NCBI GenBank assembly: GCA_025361665.1
Contig: JANYKF010000274.1
Span: 1 to 6,810 of the forward strand
Length of the DNA: 6,810 bases
Direction of reading: 5' to 3'
DNA from: Clostridiaceae bacterium
GTDB taxonomy: Bacteria; Bacillota; Clostridia; DSM-8532
The notes under the pieces are model-generated. The model was not told where the DNA came from, ran no database searches, and saw nothing but the letters and a program-made list of their open reading frames with translations. Made by a program: the position numbers and the translations under genes. Position 1 is the stretch's first letter, and each line of letters opens with the position of its first letter. This document shows positions 1 through 3,883 of the stretch, piece after piece.

Positions 1-1
1 C

Positions 2-478
2 TTTGTGGTTCCGGGAAGTTTCGATCCCGTCACGCGCGGGCACATGGACATCATCGACAGGGCTTCCATCCTGTGCGATCGGCTCATTGTGGCAGTTCTG
101 GTCAACAGCAGCAAAACATCCTCCTTCACGATGGAGGAACGGATGTCGCTGCTGCAGATTGCCATTGGAGACAGGAAGAAAATAGAGATTTGCTCATTTA
201 CCGGCCTGCTTGTCCATTTCATGGAAGAAATCGGCGCGACGACCATCGTCAAGGGGTTGCGGGCTGTTTCGGATTTTGAATACGAGATGCAGATGGCCAT
301 GATGAACAAGCAAATGAATCCTTCCATGGAAACCTTGTTCATGATGGCCGATGCGCAGTACTCGTTCCTGAGTTCGAGTGCGGTACGCGAACTGGCCCGC
401 CATGGGGGTTCCATTGAGGATTTCGTGCCGGAAGGGACTGCGGCCGCCATACGGGCGAAATACAACCGAGAAGGCTGA
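2..478 (+). CDS. coaD: Phosphopantetheine adenylyltransferase (CoaD), 5' end missing
   Basis: The enzyme joins 4'-phosphopantetheine and ATP to give dephospho-CoA and pyrophosphate, the fourth step of coenzyme A synthesis, in the cytoplasm. The visible part begins FVVPGSFDPVTRGH, the nucleotidyltransferase core in which the T-x-G-H form of the HxGH signature binds ATP. Near the C-terminus LSSSAVRELA matches the conserved (I/L)SSTxVR signature of CoaD. The middle segment with IVKGLRAVSDFEYE is also typical (the GLR...DFEYE block contacts substrate). Codons are open from the window's second base, and family members have only a few residues before PGSFDP, so the true start lies just outside; the GTG at 5 is not a believable start because it falls inside the first beta strand. 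About 158 codons are seen against a usual length near 160. It ends in TGA 21 bases before the next gene, which fits an operon. Identification is secure. Confidence 0.96.
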   Translation, partial: FVVPGSFDPVTRGHMDIIDRASILCDRLIVAVLVNSSKTSSFTMEERMSLLQIAIGDRKKIEICSFTGLLVHFMEEIGATTIVKGLRAVSDFEYEMQMAMMNKQMNPSMETLFMMADAQYSFLSSSAVRELARHGGSIEDFVPEGTAAAIRAKYNREG

Positions 479-499
479 GGAAAAGTCGGGAGGATACAG

Positions 500-937
500 A
501 TGGAGCTGCTGGAATTGCTGGAACAACTGGAAGAGACTTTGGAACGCGGCATGAACATCCCGTTTTCAGGACGCTGCCTGGTGCGTCGGGACGAGGTGTT
601 GGATCTGATTCAGGACATTCGACTTAAGCTGCCGGACGACATCAAGACGGCCCGGAATATTTCCGTGGATCGGGCGCACATCCTCGAAGAAGCCGAAAAC
701 CAGGCCGCGGAGATTCTCCGCAATGCGGAAACCCGCATCACGGCGCTGGTGGATGAGCATGAGATTTCACGCAAGGCTGTTGAGCAGGCCAGCGTCATCA
801 TCGGAAACGCGAAGAAGAATTCACGTGAAATCCGGCTGGGAACACGGGAGTATGCGGACGGCGTTTTGGACAAGGTGGAGTCCATCCTCTCGGAGACCCT
901 TGACGTCATCCGCGTGAACCGCCAGGAATTGAAGTAA
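500..937 (+). CDS. Coiled-coil protein of the CoaD-adjacent clostridial 'ATPase-like' family
   Basis: This 145-residue protein has no catalytic motif that I can see and no signal peptide or membrane segment. It is mostly charged helix: an N-terminal helix (residues 1-17), a short linker with NIPFSGRCLVRRDEV, then helices from about 27 to 145 with a pattern suited to a coiled coil, including AENQAAEILRNAETRI and LVDEHEISRKAVEQA. Proteins of this size and pattern (the DEHEI segment and the ending DVIRVNRQELK) sit directly after coaD in many clostridia and are often labelled ATPase or V-type ATPase subunit H-like because of coiled-coil resemblance; that name should not be read as function. Resemblance to DivIVA-like or F0 b-subunit helices is likewise only compositional. 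The ATG is set by GGGAGG at 488-493, six bases upstream. The short gap to coaD suggests co-transcription. Function unknown; the gene itself is convincing. Confidence 0.88.
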   Translation: MELLELLEQLEETLERGMNIPFSGRCLVRRDEVLDLIQDIRLKLPDDIKTARNISVDRAHILEEAENQAAEILRNAETRITALVDEHEISRKAVEQASVIIGNAKKNSREIRLGTREYADGVLDKVESILSETLDVIRVNRQELK

Positions 938-955
938 AATCAGGATAGGCTTTAC

Positions 956-1042
956 ATGCTTCGCGGTGAATCACCAGGAAGACCTGTATTTGTGCCCTAT
1001 GCTCAACGAAGATTGCACACCCACAGAACAAATACCGGATAG
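956..1042 (+). CDS. Possible 28-residue small protein
   Basis: The 114-base gap between the coiled-coil gene and the Asp23 gene holds a short open frame beginning MLRGESPGRPVFVPY and ending in TAG at 1040-1042. It has a reasonable ribosome binding site, AGGATAGG at 942-949, six bases before the ATG, and its stop codon overlaps the AGGAG that serves the next gene, an arrangement that would suit coupling. The peptide is basic (several Arg and His), has no membrane segment and resembles nothing I know. A frame of this length can arise by chance, so this is a weak call. Apart from an 11-base odd palindrome GGTGAATCACC at 965-975, I see no clear promoter or terminator in the gap. Confidence 0.22.
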   Translation: MLRGESPGRPVFVPYAQRRLHTHRTNTG

Positions 1043-1051
1043 GAGAAAGGA

Positions 1052-1432
1052 ATGGACGAACAGGAGCAGGCGGTCCCGCTGCCGGAGGAAGGTATCGGCG
1101 AAGTCCGAATTTCCACGGATGTCATTGTCGTGATCGCGCACACGGCCGCAACGGAGACCGAAGGTGTGGCAGGCATGAGCGCCGGCATTGCAGACAACAT
1201 TTCCCAGGTGCTCGGACGCAAAGGCGCTTCCAAAGGAGTGAAGGTGGAGCTTTCCGGGCAGGAGACATCCATCGACCTGTTCCTGATCGTCGATTACGGC
1301 GCGCGCATCCCGGATGTGGCCTGGCGGGTGCAGGAACGGGTGAAGACAGCCGTGGAGACCATGACGGGCCTGAATGTGAAGGCCATCAACATTCACGTGC
1401 AGGGCGTCAGTTTCGAGAACAAGGGACAATGA
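1052..1432 (+). CDS. Asp23/Gls24 family envelope stress response protein
   Basis: A 126-residue protein of the Asp23/Gls24 family (DUF322; relatives are YloU and YqhY of Bacillus). After an acidic lead of about 15 residues come IGEVRISTDVIVVIAHTAAT and then ETEGVAGMSAGIADNISQVLG, the family's first conserved block. The second block, LFLIVDYGARIPDVAWRVQ followed by the helix ERVKTAVETMTGLNVKAINIHVQGV, is a close fit to the family signature. There is no signal peptide or membrane helix, so it is cytoplasmic; some relatives are tethered to the membrane by partners, and members have been linked to envelope stress and to control of fatty acid synthesis, but the role of this one cannot be inferred. 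The start follows AGGAG at 1041-1045 with six bases between. Its TGA is one base before the GTG start of the next gene, so the two are very probably translated from one mRNA. Confidence 0.92.
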   Translation: MDEQEQAVPLPEEGIGEVRISTDVIVVIAHTAATETEGVAGMSAGIADNISQVLGRKGASKGVKVELSGQETSIDLFLIVDYGARIPDVAWRVQERVKTAVETMTGLNVKAINIHVQGVSFENKGQ

Positions 1433-1433
1433 T

Positions 1434-2339
1434 GTGTTTGGCTACGTGAATCCGGACAAGCCCGAATTGAAACTGCGTGAATACGAAGTATACAGGGCAT
1501 ACTACTGCGCCGTCTGCAAGGCCGTCGGCCGAAACAGCGGACAGGTCGCGCGACTGGCACTCAGTTACGATCTTTCGTTTCTCGCCCTGTTGCTGGATGC
1601 CCTGGATCCGGCTCCGAACCGCCTTCTGCGACAACGCTGCGTGGCGCATCCCACCCGGAAGCATGCCATTGCGGCTCCGGGACCGATTGTTTCCTATGCG
1701 GCAGACATGAACGTCCTGCTGGCGTATCACAATCTGAGGGACAAATGGACGGATGAACACAACCTCCCGGGTGCGGCGGGGGCCCTGCTGCTTGCGAATG
1801 CGGCCCGGAAAGCCGGAAAGCGCTGGCCGGAGCAGACTGAGGCTATCCGCAGGCAATTGGCGGAACTCCAGGCCCTTGAGACGGCGGGATGCGATTCGGT
1901 GGATGAGGCGGCAGAGCCGTTCGCCCAGATCATGGAAATCCTGTTCGACTGTCCGCTGGTGAAGGATGCGGCAACCCGAAAGGGGCTGGCCTGGCTGGGA
2001 TACAATCTGGGACGCTGGATTTATCTGATAGACGCGCTGGACGATCTGGAGAAGGATGCGGGAAACGGCAGCTACAATCCGCTTCTCAGGCAGTATGGGC
2101 CGTTGCGGGAGCCGATTGCGGAATTCCGGGAAAAAAACAGGGGGTCAATCGAATTCGCCCTGTTGTATTCCCTCAGCGAAGCGGACAAGGCGCTGAAAGT
2201 GCTGGATGTCCGGAAAAACGGGGAAATCCTCGAGAATGTCATAGAAGCAGGGCTCATCCGGAAGACGGACGACGTGTTGAAGGGAAGCAGGGCTCATCCG
2301 GAGACGAAGCGGGATGAAAGGAAGCAGGAAGATCGATGA
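1434..2339 (+). CDS. DUF5685 family protein of unknown function
   Basis: A 301-residue, apparently all-helical soluble protein. The N-terminus MFGYVNPDKPELKLREYEVY followed by AYYCAVCKAVG is the hallmark of DUF5685, a clostridial family commonly found next to a J-domain gene, as here. The GTG at 1434 is chosen because it gives exactly the conserved MFGYV start; AAGGGA at 1421-1426 is a fair ribosome binding site. Visible features: CxxC at residues 25-28, a further Cys at 69, and two Asp-rich motifs, DKWTD (103-107) and DALDDLEKD (200-208) within GRWIYLIDALDDLEKDAG. The family's function is not known to me. The two DxxxD motifs recall class I isoprenoid synthases, but this is only a pattern match. 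The last ~20 residues are a highly charged tail encoded by a degenerate DNA duplication (see the repeat entry) and may be lineage-specific. The stop overlaps the next start by four bases (ATGA). Confidence 0.85.
   Translation: MFGYVNPDKPELKLREYEVYRAYYCAVCKAVGRNSGQVARLALSYDLSFLALLLDALDPAPNRLLRQRCVAHPTRKHAIAAPGPIVSYAADMNVLLAYHNLRDKWTDEHNLPGAAGALLLANAARKAGKRWPEQTEAIRRQLAELQALETAGCDSVDEAAEPFAQIMEILFDCPLVKDAATRKGLAWLGYNLGRWIYLIDALDDLEKDAGNGSYNPLLRQYGPLREPIAEFREKNRGSIEFALLYSLSEADKALKVLDVRKNGEILENVIEAGLIRKTDDVLKGSRAHPETKRDERKQEDR
2244..2328 (+). repeat. Degenerate tandem duplication, ~40 bp unit, at the end of the DUF5685 gene
   Basis: A 19-base sequence, GAAGCAGGGCTCATCCGGA, occurs identically at 2244-2262 and 2284-2302, exactly 40 bases apart. 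The bases that follow are also similar (GACGGACGACG...TTGAAGGGAAGCAGG against GACGAAGCGGG...TGAAAGGAAGCAGG). A third partial copy, GAAGCAGG, lies at 2321-2328. Because 40 is not a multiple of three, copy one is read as EAGLIR and copy two as GSRAHPE. The third partial copy supplies the AGGAA that lies five bases before the J-domain gene's ATG. The identity of the 19-mers is seen directly; a tandem duplication origin is inferred. Confidence 0.8.
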
Positions 2340-3217
2340 GAGAGAATCCGTATAAGGTGCTGGGCGTCAAGGATGGTGCCAGTTACGACGAAATCAAGCG
2401 TGCCTACCGTGAAATGGTGAAGAAGTACCATCCTGATAAATACCAGAACAACCCGCTTGCCGATCTCGCCGATGTGAAGATGCGCGAAATCAACGAGGCG
2501 TATGACGCGATCATGAAGAATGCGGGCGGGGCCTACCAGTATCAGTCCGAGTCCGGCGAGGCGCAGGATTACAATTCCTCCGGCGGCGGGGGAGCCCGCC
2601 AGAACCGATCGTCGGGCCAGGCAGGCCAGCAGAGCCAGTCCGGCCAGCAGGGTCAAACCGGTCAGCAGGGTCAAGCCGGTCAGCAGGGTCAAGCCGGTCA
2701 GCAGAGTCAAGCCGGTCAGCAGGGTCAAGCCGGTCAGCAGGGTCAAGCCGGTCAGCAGAGCCAGTCTGGTCAGCAGGGCCAGGCAGGCCAGCAATACCAA
2801 TCAGGGCAGCAGGGATGGCAGGGCGGCCAGCAGTCCGGATTTGCCGATGAGATCGAAATGGCCCGGCAGGCCCGAAACAACATCAATTCGGGCAATCTGG
2901 CGGAAGCGCAGCGCATCCTCGACCGGATGAAGAACCGCAACGCCGAATGGTACTACCTGCAGGGTCTCGTTTTTCTGCGCAAGGGTTGGTATGATCGGGG
3001 TTATGCATCCATCCAGCGGGCGGTTTCCATGGAACCGGGCAATTTTGAGTACCGGAACGCAATGAATGGCATGAACAACCAGTTTCAAGGCTATCGTCAG
3101 CAGTACGGCAACCGCGGCGGCGCGGCCAGCCCGGACATGTGCCAGATCTGCGGAACCCTGTGGTGCGCCGATTCATGCTGCGAGTGCATGGGCGGCGACC
3201 TGATCGGGTGCTGCTGA
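2336..3217 (+). CDS. J-domain (DnaJ-like) co-chaperone with Gly-Gln repeat linker and cysteine-rich tail
   Basis: This 293-residue protein starts with a J domain (about residues 4-62): NPYKVLGV, the basic helix DEIKRAYREMVKKY, the HPD motif at 32-34 that stimulates Hsp70 ATPase, and the helix ending INEAYDAIM. Residues 94-168 form a low-complexity linker built from a six-residue repeat of the type GQQGQA. Residues ~170-260 are helical and TPR-like (ARNNINSGNLAEAQRILDRM, then WYYLQGLVFLRKGWYDRGY, then IQRAVSMEPGN). The last 25 residues hold eight cysteines (269, 272, 277, 281, 282, 284, 292, 293), including CQIC and CCEC, suggesting metal binding. It lacks the zinc finger and substrate-binding domains of true DnaJ, so it is not dnaJ itself. 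It probably recruits DnaK to a particular client. The ATG overlaps the stop of the DUF5685 gene, with AGGAA at 2326-2330. The pairing with DUF5685 is a recurring clostridial arrangement, so the partner may be its client or co-factor (inference). Confidence 0.92.
   Translation: MRENPYKVLGVKDGASYDEIKRAYREMVKKYHPDKYQNNPLADLADVKMREINEAYDAIMKNAGGAYQYQSESGEAQDYNSSGGGGARQNRSSGQAGQQSQSGQQGQTGQQGQAGQQGQAGQQSQAGQQGQAGQQGQAGQQSQSGQQGQAGQQYQSGQQGWQGGQQSGFADEIEMARQARNNINSGNLAEAQRILDRMKNRNAEWYYLQGLVFLRKGWYDRGYASIQRAVSMEPGNFEYRNAMNGMNNQFQGYRQQYGNRGGAASPDMCQICGTLWCADSCCECMGGDLIGCC
2624..2821 (+). repeat. 18-bp in-frame tandem repeat array, 11 units
   Basis: Eleven consecutive 18-base units lie inside the J-domain gene. 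The core unit reads GGTCAGCAGGGTCAAGCC and is identical at 2660-2677, 2678-2695, 2714-2731 and 2732-2749. The unit at 2696-2713 differs by one base (AGT for GGT). Outer units (2624-2659 and 2750-2821) are more diverged and use GGC and CAG where the core uses GGT and CAA. The encoded consensus is GQQ(G/S)Q(A/S). Units 2660-2713 and 2714-2767 also form a higher-order pair of 54 bases (two G-type units then one S-type). Copy changes would keep the reading frame. Confidence 0.97.
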
Positions 3218-3795
3218 TGACGGCACGGAACGGAAAAGAAGAAGGTCTGCCGCCTGCGCCACAAGCCGGCGGGAAAAAGTCCACAACCCGTGACCTGGCC
3301 TTCGCGGGCATCATCACGGCATTCACTGTGCTGGTGCTGGTTCTCGAATCCATCATTCCGACAGGGCGTGCGGGTTTCCTTGTCCTTTCCTCCTTCCTGC
3401 TCTGCGCAGTCTATCTGGAAAGCGGAATGAAGTGGCTGATGGCCGCATATGCGGCATCAACGCTCCTGGCTTTGCTGCTGGTGGCGGACAAGATCGGCCT
3501 GCTGCCGTTCGTGCTGCTATTCGGCATTTATCCTGTTTTGAAAAACCTTGTGGAGCAGATTCGGTCCATTTGGCTTGAATGGGCGCTGAAACTCGCCGGA
3601 TTCAACATCCTTCTCCTGGCAGGGTACGCGGTCTTCAGGCCTCTTCTGCCGGCTGCCTTGACGGGAAGCGCATATGTCATTCCGGCCATTGCCGTCTTCG
3701 AACTCGGGTTCATCCTGTATGATCTGGTTTTCACCCAATGGATTCATTTTTATCTTGAACGCATCGCCCCGCGCATCCGACGAAAACCGCGCTGA
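3217..3795 (+). CDS. Small multi-pass integral membrane protein, unknown function
   Basis: A 192-residue protein with a polar, basic first 25 residues and then five or six hydrophobic stretches: about 27-48, 52-69, 72-90, 92-108, 122-141 and 152-175. It ends in a basic tail (RIAPRIRRKPR) expected to face the cytoplasm. A conserved-looking loop, FGIYPVLKNLVEQIRSIWLEW, lies between the fourth and fifth segments. The overall shape is like small substrate-binding subunits of ECF-type vitamin transporters or other six-helix membrane proteins, but I do not recognise a diagnostic motif. The ATG at 3217 is chosen because it overlaps the preceding stop (TGATG), a usual re-initiation arrangement, and because the in-frame extension back to 3139 would read through the conserved cysteine tail of the J protein in another frame. 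There is no clear separate ribosome binding site, so translation probably depends on the gene before it. This ties its expression to the J-domain and DUF5685 proteins. Confidence 0.85.
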   Translation: MTARNGKEEGLPPAPQAGGKKSTTRDLAFAGIITAFTVLVLVLESIIPTGRAGFLVLSSFLLCAVYLESGMKWLMAAYAASTLLALLLVADKIGLLPFVLLFGIYPVLKNLVEQIRSIWLEWALKLAGFNILLLAGYAVFRPLLPAALTGSAYVIPAIAVFELGFILYDLVFTQWIHFYLERIAPRIRRKPR

Positions 3796-3805
3796 ACAAG
3801 CCTAT

Positions 3806-3877
3806 CCCGTTCTCGGGCAGGGCAGGTGCGATAACGGGCCGGTGCCCGGGGTGTTGTCCTGAAAGGACAGGGAACCC
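3806..3877 (+). promoter_or_regulatory. Structured leader before mutS2; hairpin over the ribosome binding site
   Basis: The 88-base gap before mutS2 contains three successive short hairpins. The first is CCCG-TTCT-CGGG (3806-3817), the second CGGGC-CGGT-GCCCG (3835-3848), and the third TGTCCT-GAA-AGGACA (3855-3869), with GGGT (3849-3852) and ACCC (3874-3877) able to pair around it. The third hairpin's right arm includes AGGACAGGG (3864-3872), the only plausible ribosome binding site for the ATG at 3884, so folding would hide it. In addition CCCGTT (3806-3811) can pair with AACGGG (3833-3838), which excludes the first and second hairpins. No run of T follows, so it is not a terminator. The pairing is seen; regulation is inference. 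Confidence 0.4.
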
Positions 3878-3883
3878 GCATCA

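Noticed and set aside
900..940. TTGACG at 900-905 and TAAAAT at 935-940 as a promoter after the coiled-coil gene
   Set aside because: The spacing of 29 bases is not workable for sigma-A, and no better -35 box lies at the right distance.
2294..2800. Minus-strand open frame of 168 codons with a hydrophobic Leu-Thr-Gly repeat
   Set aside because: It is the complement of the 18-base repeat in the J-domain gene; a repeat unit divisible by three keeps every frame open. No ribosome binding site or family match.
2624..2821. CRISPR-like array
   Set aside because: Units are contiguous 18-mers with no unique spacers, and they encode a regular peptide repeat in frame with the J protein.
2520..2930. Plus-strand open frame in another register with repeated RVKPVS
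   Set aside because: Same cause as above: the frame is kept open by the repeat array. The J domain, TPR-like region and cysteine tail all lie in the annotated frame.
3139..3216. Earlier in-frame ATG for the membrane protein gene
   Set aside because: It would overlap the conserved cysteine tail of the J protein by 79 bases, and the added residues (rich in Arg) look like an out-of-frame reading. The TGATG junction at 3217 is the natural start.
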